Assembly: GCA_029781135.1 (NCBI GenBank)
Contig: JAKOXH010000069.1
Location: 1 to 55,082 of the forward strand
DNA from: Planctomycetota bacterium
GTDB lineage: Bacteria > Planctomycetota > Planctomycetia > Pirellulales > Lacipirellulaceae
Direction of reading: 5' to 3'
DNA: 55,082 nucleotides
The notes beneath the pieces are model-generated. The model had not been told where the DNA came from. It was given only the letters and a program-made list of their open reading frames with translations, and searched no databases. Positions within the stretch are counted from its first letter, which is position 1. Every line of letters starts with the position of its first letter. The position numbers and the translations under genes are program-made. Of this stretch, positions 16,024 through 24,742 are shown in pieces.

Positions 16024-16590
16024 TCACATCACTTTCACAATTTCCAGCAACTGCACCGTCGGCCGTTCATCGACCAAAATTTGGGCCGTCCGGCCATACA
16101 CCGGTTCGTCCGCACGCACGTTCAAAAAGTGCTGCAATACATGGCCGGGCACGATCTTCCATAGTGTAATCAGCTCAACTTCGCGGAGCACGCCTTGCTC
16201 AATCAGCACGCGTCCCAGCGGTGCCCGCTTATTCAGGATGCCATCCCTGGCGGCCGCCGGCAGGTCGGCCAGCCAAATGCGAATGGCGCCGAACTGCACG
16301 ACCACCCCGTCGGTCTGGCGACTCAGCGTACTCACGCGGCCATAACTGGCGTCATCACGAAACTCGCGATGAGCCGTCACGACCATCGGCGATTGGTGAA
16401 ACGCTTCGAGCGCCACCGTCATGTGATCGTGGTGGGCCAGCAGCATTTTTGCATCGTCCGGCAACGCGTCCACCGTCACCGTTTCGAACTGCCCCAAATC
16501 GCCAAGCCCCGAGTAGAACAACGTCGCCAGTCGCGACGCGCTGCGAGAGAACAGGTCCGCGGGGGACGATGTGGAATTAGGTTCGGTCAC
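16024..16590 (-). CDS. Chorismate-lyase-like (UbiC-fold) protein
   Basis: A 188-residue protein beginning at the GTG at 16590, whose GTGA overlaps the stop of the polyprenyl synthetase gene. The second half has the UbiC-fold pattern: a strand with A-P-L-G-R-V-L-I-E-Q-G-V-L-R-E-V-E, then V-Y-G-R-T-A-Q-I-L-V-D-E-R-P-T-V-Q-L-L-E-I. In E. coli UbiC the matching parts are T-P-L-G-R-Y-L and W-G-R-R-S-R-L-x-L-x-x-K-P-L-L-L-T-E. UbiC makes 4-hydroxybenzoate from chorismate. Whether this distant relative does so, or binds another aromatic or lipid head group, cannot be decided. Confidence 0.65.
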   Translation of the reverse strand: MTEPNSTSSPADLFSRSASRLATLFYSGLGDLGQFETVTVDALPDDAKMLLAHHDHMTVALEAFHQSPMVVTAHREFRDDASYGRVSTLSRQTDGVVVQFGAIRIWLADLPAAARDGILNKRAPLGRVLIEQGVLREVELITLWKIVPGHVLQHFLNVRADEPVYGRTAQILVDERPTVQLLEIVKVM

Positions 16591-17762
16591 CGGGCGGGGA
16601 CGGCCAACGGACGACAAGCGGCGCTCGTCGCGGCAGGCTGCTGCAAGACCGTGTCAATCAAATGATGGGCCAACCGCCGGAGCGCCTCCGGCGACAAACT
16701 GTCGGCCACGCGCACCGCCTTCAGACGATGCTCGTCGACTAGCAGGAAAGCTTTCTTAAAAGCGCCGGCTTGCTGGAACATCACGCGAATTTGCGCGAAC
16801 ACCTCGGGCGTCGCATCTCCCTCGGCCACGAGTTGCTCGAGCTCACGACGATCCTCCGCCGCTAAGCCTTCCAGCGCGAGGGCCCACAATACGGTTGGCC
16901 GCCCGCCCAGCACGTCGCCACCCAGCGTGAGCTTATTGAAATCGTCCCCCTGCCAGTCTTGAAGATCGTTGAGAATCTGGAACGCGATCCCCAGATGCTT
17001 GGTGAGTTGCGCCACGGGCTCCGCGTACTTTTCGGCTGGCCCCGCCAACCTCACCCCGCAGTAGAGCGCGGCCTCGAATGCCGGCGCGGTCTTGAGCGCG
17101 TAAATCTTAAGCGCTTCCTGCGGCGTGAGGCGTTTATCGCGACTATCGCGCCACACCAACTCGGCCCCCTGCCCTTCGCTGAGCTTCGTATGTGCATCGG
17201 CGAGTTTGTTAAGAATGTCGGCCGCCGTTTCGGCTCCAAGCAAACCGGTATCGCGGCTCACGAGCCGGTATCCCAAACCAATTAAATAGTCACCTACGTT
17301 GATGGCCGTCGGCACGCCATGCGTAATATGAACCGTCGGACGGCCGTAGCGAAATTCATCGCCGTCCTGAATGTCGTCGTGAACGAGCGACGCCTTATGG
17401 AATGATTCGATGGAGATTGCCGCTCGACGAACCGCATCGCTAATCGGATCACATCCGTGGTCAGCGCCGTGCGGCTGCGAGCTGCGGCACCCCGTGAGCG
17501 CATCGTACGCCGCCAGCGTAATGAACGGCCGTGAGTACTTGCCACCCTTGGCCAAAAAATCGTAAGCGATGGCCTCGGTCGCCGCGATCGGGTCAAGCCC
17601 GCCCGCTCCCTCACCATTCACTTCTTCCAATCTGGGGCCACCGCGCAGCCGCGGAACGAGTCGCTCCAATTCATCTGGCTCAAACATTTGCCGCGCCGTG
17701 CACAACAAACGAGCGTAATTGGGCGGCTGGGTCGAGGGCGCGTCCTGTCGCGCGGCTGTCAT
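16587..17762 (-). CDS. Polyprenyl synthetase family protein
   Basis: A 391-residue all-alpha isoprenyl diphosphate synthase from the ATG at 17762 (MTAARQDAPSTQPPNYARLL). The first aspartate-rich motif is intact (L-V-H-D-D-I-Q-D, then R-Y-G-R-P-T-V-H); K-x-x-R-P near residue 100 binds pyrophosphate. The second motif reads I-L-N-D-L-Q-D-W, with Asn for the first Asp, a variant I have seen in planctomycete relatives. It would condense isopentenyl diphosphate onto an allylic primer. GTGA overlap links it to the UbiC-fold gene, suggesting a prenylated product. Confidence 0.85.
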   Translation of the reverse strand: MTAARQDAPSTQPPNYARLLCTARQMFEPDELERLVPRLRGGPRLEEVNGEGAGGLDPIAATEAIAYDFLAKGGKYSRPFITLAAYDALTGCRSSQPHGADHGCDPISDAVRRAAISIESFHKASLVHDDIQDGDEFRYGRPTVHITHGVPTAINVGDYLIGLGYRLVSRDTGLLGAETAADILNKLADAHTKLSEGQGAELVWRDSRDKRLTPQEALKIYALKTAPAFEAALYCGVRLAGPAEKYAEPVAQLTKHLGIAFQILNDLQDWQGDDFNKLTLGGDVLGGRPTVLWALALEGLAAEDRRELEQLVAEGDATPEVFAQIRVMFQQAGAFKKAFLLVDEHRLKAVRVADSLSPEALRRLAHHLIDTVLQQPAATSAACRPLAVPAR

Positions 17763-17956
17763 GCTCAATACCTTTCGGCGTCGGGCCTGTGGCAGGCAAT
17801 GGCGAACGACTAGCCGGCCGCTATCTGCTTCCATTTCGTCAAGCTCGCACCACCGCGTGCGAGCCTCTGCTGTGCCGGCAGTCTCTCATCCAATTATCGC
17901 GAATTGACGCACCACGAACAGTGGCCAAATTACCGGAGAATCTCGCCCCCTACTTC

Positions 17957-17991
17957 CTCTCCCTCTGGGAGAGGGCCGCGGCGAGGGCACC
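17957..17991. repeat. CTCTCCCTCTGGGAGAGGGCC repeat
   Basis: CCTCTCCCTCTGGGAGAGGG followed by CCGCGGCGAGGGCACC is the cleanest copy of the family found inside the glycosyltransferase and TPR genes. It lies in the roughly 240-base gap between the polyprenyl synthetase and the cyclase-like gene, close to the latter's stop. Confidence 0.75.
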
Positions 17992-18003
17992 TCGGCAATC
18001 CAC

Positions 18004-20142
18004 TCAAACTTCCTGACTGGAAATTGCCGGTTCTTGCCGCTCCTTGGCAATCGCCGCGACCGCTCGCGATAACGCACCCGCCGCGAACGCCAACGGATAC
18101 AAACGCTCATAATACCAGATTTGGCCCAAATAGAAACCGACGATTGCCGGCTGCCGGTGCCGATCTTGCTCCACCGCCGTGGCTAACCAAGCCAGCCCGC
18201 GCGATACACTCTTCTGCAGTGCCGGCGACTTTGCGGCCAACGGCACCAGAGCCGACACGGCTGCCGCGGTTTCCTCCACACTACAGTATTTCGCCAGGGT
18301 GTCGTTTTCTCGCCATGTTCGTGTGTTCTTATCACGTTCACCGCCCGAATAATCGACTCGCACGCGTGGCGGTCCCCACCCGCCGCCCGCATGTTGGCTC
18401 GCCACCAGGTAATCGGCCGCGCGTTGGACAACGCTGGAATCCAAAACATGCAAGTCGGCCAAAGCGACCAATACCTGAGCCGTGCCCAAAATCAGATTTT
18501 CGGCATCCGCATGATGCTCATTGCCGAACCACACCGGCACAAAACTACCGTCTTCGCGTTGTTGCGATTCCAGGAATTGGAAGCCCTGTTCTACCGCCGT
18601 GCTCATCCACTCAAGTCGTGAAGATGGTGATGAGGGCATCGGCTCATGCCGATCAGCGTACCAAATCCGCTGCCAAGCAGCTAGCGCGCGCAAAGCCTGC
18701 GCACTTGGATCGACGCCGCTCCGATCCATTGGATGCGAATCATCATCGCGGCAATACGTGGGCCAGCCGCCATCGTCGTTCTGCATTTTCAGCAGCCAGT
18801 CGATGCCCAGCTCCGCCGCACGCTCGGTTTGACCGCGCTGCCTCACTTCGCCAAGATCCCAGGCTCTTGCCAAAGTCAGCAGCGCGCCGGCCGTCGCGAT
18901 TGAATTCGAGTCGGCGCCAGGCGCATCGCTCGCTCCCCAGCCGCCCGTCGAGGTGCCCGTTGCTTCGTCGATCGTAACACGCTGGGTGCCGAGCAGCCAA
19001 TCGATACATCGTTCACGCACTTCCCGTGATTCGGTCGCGTCCGCAGCCCCTGAACCCAACGAACCAACTTCAGCCGTGGCGACGATCGGCAAATGCTCGG
19101 AAACCGTATCTTGGTTCGAGATCGTGAGGGGCCACCGCGTGCCGATGTCGTCACCGCTCATTTCTGAAATCGGGTCCCGCGCAAAGCTCCGCAGTGCGTT
19201 CGGCAACAACGCCTCCAGCGCCAGCGTGGAATTGTTTGTGGCAAGACTCGTCGCCAGTGCCCAGCTTGCATCGGCCCGCACGCTCGATAACAAAAACTCC
19301 ACGCCACGCTGCACGATCTTATGATCCTGGCAACCAATGCTCGCCAGGCTTAGCACCACCATCGCCGTGGCCAGCGGCGACGCTTGAAAACTGTCATCCG
19401 CTGCTTGGAACTGCTGCAAGTATTCCAGTGTCTTCTTCTTGAGCGTGCGCCGAGCAATCCGCGTAATGGGATTCTTGGGCGGATCGTGCTCGAACTTCGC
19501 GAGTCCTACCGCCATCACGATCGGAGCTCCCCACCGCGCGACCGGCAGCGAAATGTCATCCCGCCAGCGCTTGGGAACGTTCAACCATTCAAAGGGCAAT
19601 GTCGGCACCTGACGCCAAGGCAGCACGTCGGCCACCGCGCAGGTTGTGAGAATTGACGCCAAGTAAGTCTTGTCGTCGCCAATGTTCTGTCGCAAACCGC
19701 TCACTCCGCCTTGCGACTCCACAAAATCATCGGCTCTCTCGGTTAAATCGGCATACTTGCCCGGAACGCCGGTGAGCCGAAATGCCGCCTGGACCATCAT
19801 CGTGGCCGCGATGTTCGACCGGGCGCCCTCGCAATCGCCCCAGCCGCCATCGGCATTTTGCCGCCGCGCGAGCCAATGCACACTTTCAAGCAGTAGTTCG
19901 CTAAGATCGCTCTGCACCAATTGTTCGGTCGTCTGGCTTTCACCAGCCTGAATCTTGCGTAGAACGTCATCCGAATCTTGCCGATGGGCCAACACCAAGG
20001 CACTAATGGCGGCGGCGGTCGCTACCGGCGAACTACTGATTTCCCCGACCCAGTAGCCGCCCGCCGAGAAATCGGCCAGCAGCTCGGCGCGCACGGCTTT
20101 ATGCGCGATGAGCAATCGTTCGAGATCAACCTCAAGGTCCAT
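18004..20142 (-). CDS. Squalene-hopene-cyclase-like protein lacking the DxDD acid motif
   Basis: A 712-residue alpha-alpha barrel repeat protein; the start was set at the ATG at 20142 (M-D-L-E-V-D-L-E-R-L-L), with an ATG at 20202 also possible. Several QW-type repeats are visible (for example N-A-D-G-G-W-G-D-C-E-G, N-D-D-G-G-W-P-T-Y and S-Q-H-A-G-G-G-W-G-P). The family's catalytic acid motif should sit near residues 410-416, after G-G-W-x-x-x-D-x-P-G. There the protein has A-D-S-N-S-I-A-T-A-G-A-L instead of x-x-D-A-D-D-T-A-G-A-L. It belongs to the prenyltransferase/squalene-oxidase repeat superfamily but may not protonate squalene. hpnC/D/E-like genes are not in the window. Confidence 0.8.
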   Translation of the reverse strand: MDLEVDLERLLIAHKAVRAELLADFSAGGYWVGEISSSPVATAAAISALVLAHRQDSDDVLRKIQAGESQTTEQLVQSDLSELLLESVHWLARRQNADGGWGDCEGARSNIAATMMVQAAFRLTGVPGKYADLTERADDFVESQGGVSGLRQNIGDDKTYLASILTTCAVADVLPWRQVPTLPFEWLNVPKRWRDDISLPVARWGAPIVMAVGLAKFEHDPPKNPITRIARRTLKKKTLEYLQQFQAADDSFQASPLATAMVVLSLASIGCQDHKIVQRGVEFLLSSVRADASWALATSLATNNSTLALEALLPNALRSFARDPISEMSGDDIGTRWPLTISNQDTVSEHLPIVATAEVGSLGSGAADATESREVRERCIDWLLGTQRVTIDEATGTSTGGWGASDAPGADSNSIATAGALLTLARAWDLGEVRQRGQTERAAELGIDWLLKMQNDDGGWPTYCRDDDSHPMDRSGVDPSAQALRALAAWQRIWYADRHEPMPSSPSSRLEWMSTAVEQGFQFLESQQREDGSFVPVWFGNEHHADAENLILGTAQVLVALADLHVLDSSVVQRAADYLVASQHAGGGWGPPRVRVDYSGGERDKNTRTWRENDTLAKYCSVEETAAAVSALVPLAAKSPALQKSVSRGLAWLATAVEQDRHRQPAIVGFYLGQIWYYERLYPLAFAAGALSRAVAAIAKERQEPAISSQEV

Positions 20143-20620
20143 AAAACATGCAGCGAACGCTGCATTCATGCCCAGCTCAGGTAGGCCCAGGAGCTGGATC
20201 ACCGCCCGATAAGAAACGACGGTCGTTCAATAAGCAATCGGCGCCACCCCGCAACCGAATCACGCCGGCTCCGAGCCGCGTACACGAATCCAACCAGCAA
20301 TCCGCCGATACGAATACGATCTTCATGGCTTTTCTTCGCGTGCTCCATTTTACACGGTGACGGAATCCATAGTCTACTAGCTCGCGGGTCTGCCGCTGGT
20401 TTCTCGCAAATAGTCGTTGTCCAGCAATGACTTACAACATCCACACAGTTTGTCGCGGGATGCCACTTGCTCTGCCAGCGCTCCGTATGCCCAGGCCTTG
20501 CGGCTGCTTGTCAAATGACGGTTGTCCAACAGATATACGCCAGCACGTAGCCACGCTCGCCAGAGCGTGGACCTTTCGACTTCAACGTCTCCACCGTCTG
20601 GCGACGGTGGCTACAAACAT
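20143..20620. repeat. Intergenic region with GTAGCCACGCTCGCCAGAGCG repeat
   Basis: Near the trmB end, GTAGCCACGCTCGCCAGAGC with GTGG (20549-20572) faces CCACCGTCTGGCGACGGTGG with CTAC (20589-20612), two short hairpins in one inverted frame. The remaining roughly 400 bases toward the cyclase-like gene show no supported gene. Confidence 0.6.
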
Positions 20621-21262
20621 TTAATGCTTGCGAAACTCCGAACGATACACGGGCAACTCCGCCAGCCGCATCCGCCGCTCGAAGTGCGTGCGGTAGTCGA
20701 GATCGTGTTCGGCCGCCCGTTCTTCAACTGCAAGCGGACCGATCAATGTCGTCTTCGCGGCGAGCAAGGCCAGGGTTTCATCGAATCGCTCGCGGACATC
20801 GGTCCAGTAATGCAGCGAGCCGCCCGGTACAAGCGTTCGCTCGATGTGCCCAACGAACTGCTCGTTTAACAAGCGCCGCTTGGCATGTCGTTTCTTCCAC
20901 CACGGATCGGGAAAATACACGTGCACTGCCGCCAACGAATTATCCGGCAACAAGTCGGCAAAAATCGGCTGCGCGTCGCCCTGCACCACTACCGCATTTG
21001 CCAGGTTGCTTCGTGCCACCCGCGCTGCGGCAAACCGTGCATACTTCGTCGCAATCTCAATTCCCAAGAAATTGTGGGCGGGATTTTTCGTCGCGGCCGA
21101 GTGCAGAAACAATCCCTTACCGCTGCCCACCTCAACTTCCAGCGGTGCCTCGCGCCCAAACAACGATATAACATCCCACGGCCGCGGCAACTCCGCCGGC
21201 AATTTCAAATACCGACTCAAATCAAGCGCCGGATCGATTTTTCGTAACGCACGCCGCGGCAT
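20621..21262 (-). CDS. trmB: tRNA (guanine-N7-)-methyltransferase
   Basis: A 213-residue SAM-dependent enzyme that methylates G46 in the variable loop of tRNA. The SAM loop is E-V-E-V-G-S-G-K-G-L-F-L (residues 42-53). G-I-E-I-A-T-K-Y-A-R-F-A-A-A-R-V closes the binding site. The family signature F-P-D-P-W-W-K-K-R-H-A-K-R-R-L lies near 117-131, and Y-W-T-D-V-R-E-R-F follows. Length matches bacterial TrmB. Confidence 0.95.
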   Translation of the reverse strand: MPRRALRKIDPALDLSRYLKLPAELPRPWDVISLFGREAPLEVEVGSGKGLFLHSAATKNPAHNFLGIEIATKYARFAAARVARSNLANAVVVQGDAQPIFADLLPDNSLAAVHVYFPDPWWKKRHAKRRLLNEQFVGHIERTLVPGGSLHYWTDVRERFDETLALLAAKTTLIGPLAVEERAAEHDLDYRTHFERRMRLAELPVYRSEFRKH

Positions 21263-21297
21263 CAGTTGAACTCATGGTCAAATCAAACATCCACTCT

Positions 21298-21392
21298 AAA
21301 GACAAGGAGACAAGGAGAGGGGGAGACAAGGAGATCGCGATCCAATCATTTCTCCTTGTCTCCTTGTCTCCTTGTCTCCCACTCTCCCCCCC
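21298..21392. repeat. GACAAGGAGACAAGGAG inverted repeat
   Basis: GACAAGGAGACAAGGAGAGG and GGGAGACAAGGAG (21301-21333) face CTCCTTGTCTCCTTGTCTCC (about 21352-21380), with a short loop. It is the intergenic relative of the element translated inside the EccC-like gene at 2401. It lies between trmB and the end of the rhomboid gene. Confidence 0.85.
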
Positions 21393-21395
21393 TCC

Positions 21396-22211
21396 TCAAC
21401 CCCGCGGATCATCAAACCGAAACATCTCGTCAATTTCCTTCCGCCAGTCCTTCCCCGGCGGCGATGACCCCAGCGATAACAGCGGCATCAGCACCATCCC
21501 CGCCACGAAGCCGCCCACATGGGCCCAAAACGCCACCGGTTCCAGCACGGCACCCCACAATCCCATCAGGCCCGACATCAACTGCATCACAAACCAAATG
21601 CCAAGCACGGCCAACGCCGGCAAATCGATGATCGTAATCAACACGAAGAACACGAGCGTCCGCACTTTGGCGGTGGGAAAGGTAACGGCGTACCCACCCA
21701 GCACAGCCGCCACCGCACCGCTGGCCCCAATCACCGGAATCGCGCCCTCGGGGTTCGTCGCCCAAAACACAAGTGTTGCCAACACGCCGCCGACCAAATA
21801 GAACGCCGCATAAACAACGTGCCCCAGTCGGTCCTCAATGTTGTTACCGAACACCCAGAGCATCCACATGTTCATGAGCATGTGGCCCCAACCGCCGTGC
21901 AAGAAAATCGTGGTCAAGAACGTCGGGTAGACGTCGGCGGGTTGGGTCGACAGCGTCAGTTTCAGCTGTTGCGGCACGATCCACCCGCCCCACAGCCGCT
22001 TTCGCGCTTCCATCTCCACCTTAATCGGCTGGCCTTTGCCCATGGCGGTAAGACGCGCCGGCAGAAAGCCATGCTCCACCGCAAGGATTTGCTGTTGCTC
22101 CTGGGGCAAGGACCACGTCCAGGCCGTCACGCCCGCGTTGATCGCGATAATCAACAACGTGACAATCGGCACGCGGCGGTGCGGATTCAGATCGAACAGA
22201 GGAAAGAGCAT
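21396..22211 (-). CDS. Rhomboid-family intramembrane serine protease
   Basis: A 271-residue polytopic protein with at least six membrane segments. The nucleophile lies in I-G-A-S-G-A-V (near residue 164) and the partner histidine in F-W-A-H-V-G-G-F-V-A-G (near 233). The W-G-H-M-L-M-N-M-W segment near 109-117 is the loop that lines the oxyanion hole. Rhomboids cut single-pass membrane proteins within or near the bilayer. Its target is unknown. Confidence 0.92.
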   Translation of the reverse strand: MLFPLFDLNPHRRVPIVTLLIIAINAGVTAWTWSLPQEQQQILAVEHGFLPARLTAMGKGQPIKVEMEARKRLWGGWIVPQQLKLTLSTQPADVYPTFLTTIFLHGGWGHMLMNMWMLWVFGNNIEDRLGHVVYAAFYLVGGVLATLVFWATNPEGAIPVIGASGAVAAVLGGYAVTFPTAKVRTLVFFVLITIIDLPALAVLGIWFVMQLMSGLMGLWGAVLEPVAFWAHVGGFVAGMVLMPLLSLGSSPPGKDWRKEIDEMFRFDDPRG

Positions 22212-22286
22212 GACGCACTACCGGGCGGGGCAATAACGCGGATTCATACTACTACCACAACTTCGCGCATCGCGGATCAGTTACCG

Positions 22287-22314
22287 TTTAGCCGCGACGC
22301 GCGAGCGGAACGCG
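22287..22314. repeat. GTTTAGCCGCGACGCG repeat
   Basis: GTTTAGCCGCGACGCGCGAG followed by CGGAACGCGC, matching a copy at 11958-11985 downstream of rpsR. It is a short GC-rich, partly self-complementary intergenic unit between the FabZ-like and rhomboid genes. Confidence 0.6.
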
Positions 22315-22342
22315 CATTCCCACGTCTCACTCGCCCCGCGTC

Positions 22343-22867
22343 CTATACTTTCCCACCGAGCGCAGCTACCGGAATGGGGATGCCGCGAATCTCTCCTTCG
22401 CAAACCAATTGCTCGCGCACAAAACATTGGAAACGGCAACGAATCATGGCCCCCACGCGGATCTGAACCCGCTGCGCAACAATCACAACTCGATCGCCTG
22501 GCACGACCGTACCGCGAAATTTCACCCCGTCGATGCCGCCGAAACCGATCATCGCATCCCCCATCAATTTATGCTTTTGGGCGTGCCAACTGCACAACTG
22601 GGCGGCCGCCTCACACATCATCACTCCCGGCATCAGCGGCATGCCAGGCATGTGGCCGCGCACCCAAAACTCATCGGGCGTGACGTCCTTGTAGCCAACG
22701 CAAATGTCGTTCTCCCCGTCGTCATACACCACCGCAGTCAACTGCTCCATCTCGAAGCGTTGCGGATTGTAGCGACGGATTTCCTCGATATCGGCCACCA
22801 CATGGTCGAGGTCGTACGCCGAAAAATCGAGGATCAGATCTTTGCCCGGCACGGCTGCCTCACGCAT
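22343..22867 (-). CDS. FabZ-like 3-hydroxyacyl-[acyl-carrier-protein] dehydratase
   Basis: A 174-residue hotdog protein. The active-site helix reads R-G-H-M-P-G-M-P-L-M-P-G-V-M-M-C-E-A-A-A-Q-L, giving the FabZ catalytic histidine (near 71) and glutamate (near 86). G-G-I-D-G-V-K-F-R-G-T-V-V-P-G-D follows. FabZ dehydrates 3-hydroxyacyl-ACP in fatty-acid elongation. The sequence is longer and more divergent than housekeeping FabZ, so a specialised lipid pathway is possible. Confidence 0.85.
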   Translation of the reverse strand: MREAAVPGKDLILDFSAYDLDHVVADIEEIRRYNPQRFEMEQLTAVVYDDGENDICVGYKDVTPDEFWVRGHMPGMPLMPGVMMCEAAAQLCSWHAQKHKLMGDAMIGFGGIDGVKFRGTVVPGDRVVIVAQRVQIRVGAMIRCRFQCFVREQLVCEGEIRGIPIPVAALGGKV

Positions 22868-22903
22868 TCAACCTATTTGCAGACGATCTCGCTCGACGAA
22901 GCG

Positions 22904-23002
22904 TCAGGTCTTCACCTGATGACGACGACTCTTCCGCGGACGGCTGCACGCCGGCCGACGACCGTGATTTGCCTTCTTGACTTTTCGCCCTGGCTTGGCC
23001 AT
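22904..23002 (-). CDS. 32-residue highly basic protein
   Basis: The ATG at 23002 follows a GAGGAG six bases upstream. It encodes MAKPGRKVKKANHGRRPACS and onward to a TGA at 22904. Of 32 residues about half are Lys, Arg or His, with no acidic residue, as in small ribosomal proteins (bTHX, bL34, bL36), although none of those signatures fits. The strong ribosome-binding site and the composition argue that it is translated. A ribosome- or nucleic-acid-bound role is inference. Confidence 0.6.
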   Translation of the reverse strand: MAKPGRKVKKANHGRRPACSRPRKSRRHQVKT

Positions 23003-23170
23003 GGTAACTCCTCAATATGCGTAAAACGACTGACTGTGTACCAGCGCAATTTCCACCCCCCTCGGCATGCCTTGCCGCGCCGATGGAAATCCGCGATTCA
23101 GATTTAGAGAATCTCTAAGTGTATCAACCCGACGCCCCTCCGGAAAGCACAAGTCGGACGGGCGATTTCA

Positions 23171-23201
23171 ACGTAGGACGGACATTGTTGTCCGTCCTCG
23201 T
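23171..23201. repeat. TAGGACGGACATTGTTGTCC hairpin
   Basis: A single-hairpin relative of the element at 3241-3304, in the gap before the TraB-like gene end. The rest of the 23003-23235 interval shows no gene. Confidence 0.65.
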
Positions 23202-23235
23202 CCAGGAGATTCCGTGACCGCGGGCCGATGGCAGC

Positions 23236-24258
23236 TCACTTCTTAGGCGCCAAATTCCACGCCGTCAGCCATTCGATCGATACCGGCTCCATGTGGAAAT
23301 CGTCGCGAAGCCGCTTGTCCATGTCGCTCAGGTGACCGGCGCCGTAGAAGATGCCCACCTGCTTCTTGCCGGCGGCAATCTGCCGCTTTAGCACCCCGAG
23401 CGCTTTCTTATTGCGATCGGAAATAATTGCCGAGCCATTATCGCCGCCGAAGCTCACCATCAAACTCTCCATTTCGGAAAGCTGCTTGGCCAGGACGATT
23501 TTGAGCCGCCGCGCACGATCCGACGCAAACAACGCGCCGAGCACATCAAAGTCGGAAACCTCACCCTTCGCGGCCAACTCGCTCTGTTGCGCCATCGCTT
23601 GGCCAATCAGTCGAAAATACATCTGCAGAAACGACTCGTTGCGTTCCGCCATCGCCTTCTGAAAATCTTCCGGCGACATATCGGCATGCACGAAATTTGG
23701 CCGCGTGTAGTCGATGTCTTCCAATTGGTGATCCAGGTCCAACACGTCTTTCGCCATGTTTTGCAGAGCACCGATCGGATGCCCGCTCGACGTGCCACGC
23801 CCAAGTTCGACGACGGTTCCCTCCGGGGCCACCAACTCGTATAGCAACACGTCGTACTTCTTGAATCGTTCGTTCAATTTGCTGTAATAGGCAGCGTCGG
23901 CAATATGCACCGCCGCGATCAAATCGACCTGTAGCGGAGTTGGCGAATTCGCCGTCGATTTCGCCCTATAGCGCACAATGGCCGTCTGCATGCCGAGCGC
24001 TTCGCCATTTGCATCATATTGCATCCGCACCCAGTCCTGGCCAATTTCTGGATCGTTGGCCGCGGTCTTTGCCACCTCCGCCACGTTCGCAGTCGTCGAC
24101 TCCACTTTCTGTGGATGACGGGTTTTCGTCGTTGTTTGGGCTGCCGCGAACGGCCCACCGGCCTGCCAAACCGCAACCGCCAGTACCGCTAGCCTGATTA
24201 CCTGCTCGGAAAACCTTCCCCCGCTTCTATTGAACTGCTGATGATCGACTACAGACAT
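23236..24258 (-). CDS. TraB/GumN/PrgY-like exported protein
   Basis: A 340-residue protein from the ATG at 24258. A hydrophobic segment at 20-40 (V-I-R-L-A-V-L-A-V-A-V-W) looks like a signal peptide or anchor. The mature part has features of the TraB/TIKI fold: a V-D-L-I-A-A-V-H-I-A-D strand and turn, Y-D-V-L-L-Y-E-L-V, and a C-terminal V-G-I-F-Y-G-A-G-H-L-S-D-M. The conserved E and the G-A-G-H are the proposed metalloprotease-like residues of the superfamily. Its substrate is unknown. Confidence 0.75.
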   Translation of the reverse strand: MSVVDHQQFNRSGGRFSEQVIRLAVLAVAVWQAGGPFAAAQTTTKTRHPQKVESTTANVAEVAKTAANDPEIGQDWVRMQYDANGEALGMQTAIVRYRAKSTANSPTPLQVDLIAAVHIADAAYYSKLNERFKKYDVLLYELVAPEGTVVELGRGTSSGHPIGALQNMAKDVLDLDHQLEDIDYTRPNFVHADMSPEDFQKAMAERNESFLQMYFRLIGQAMAQQSELAAKGEVSDFDVLGALFASDRARRLKIVLAKQLSEMESLMVSFGGDNGSAIISDRNKKALGVLKRQIAAGKKQVGIFYGAGHLSDMDKRLRDDFHMEPVSIEWLTAWNLAPKK

Positions 24259-24707
24259 GCAATAAATCCCAATTGAGAGTTGCCGGGGCGCCGCCCTTCT
24301 TCTGGAGCTTGTTCGCTGAGAAGTATACGCCACTGGGCTTGTACCGACAAAGCTCCGCAAGCCACACCTTTGTGCTCCTCGCATTTCGAGACGCGGCATA
24401 TTCTGCCGCTGGTTGTGGCCAGTCATCGTCTGGCGTACGAAAGGCGACTGAGCATCGCCGTAGACTTAACAATAACCAGCGTATCGGACTACATTTAAGC
24501 TACCCGGCCGACCCTGGCAGCCGCGTTTCCTGCGTCTAATAAGGGCTGAAAACTGCGGACTCTGCCAAGCGGTCCTGTGGGCAAAACCGGAAAAATGGGG
24601 AGTTTTTGTCAGCACTACGCCGCGACAGAAAGGCGGATAATCGCCCTCCCTTTGGTCCCAAAGACCCACAAACGGGCAAATTCCTCGCCAGTTTTTGTGA
24701 AATATCT

Positions 24708-24735
24708 TTGCTTTACACAGAGATTCGTGTATTAT
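24708..24735 (+). promoter_or_regulatory. Sigma-70-like promoter of a candidate small RNA
   Basis: TTGCTT (24708-24713) is followed after 16 bases by TATTAT (24730-24735), overlapping TATATA (24733-24738). The predicted start is about 24743. It lies in an AT-rich island in an otherwise GC-rich region. Confidence 0.5.
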
Positions 24736-24742
24736 ATAGGCC

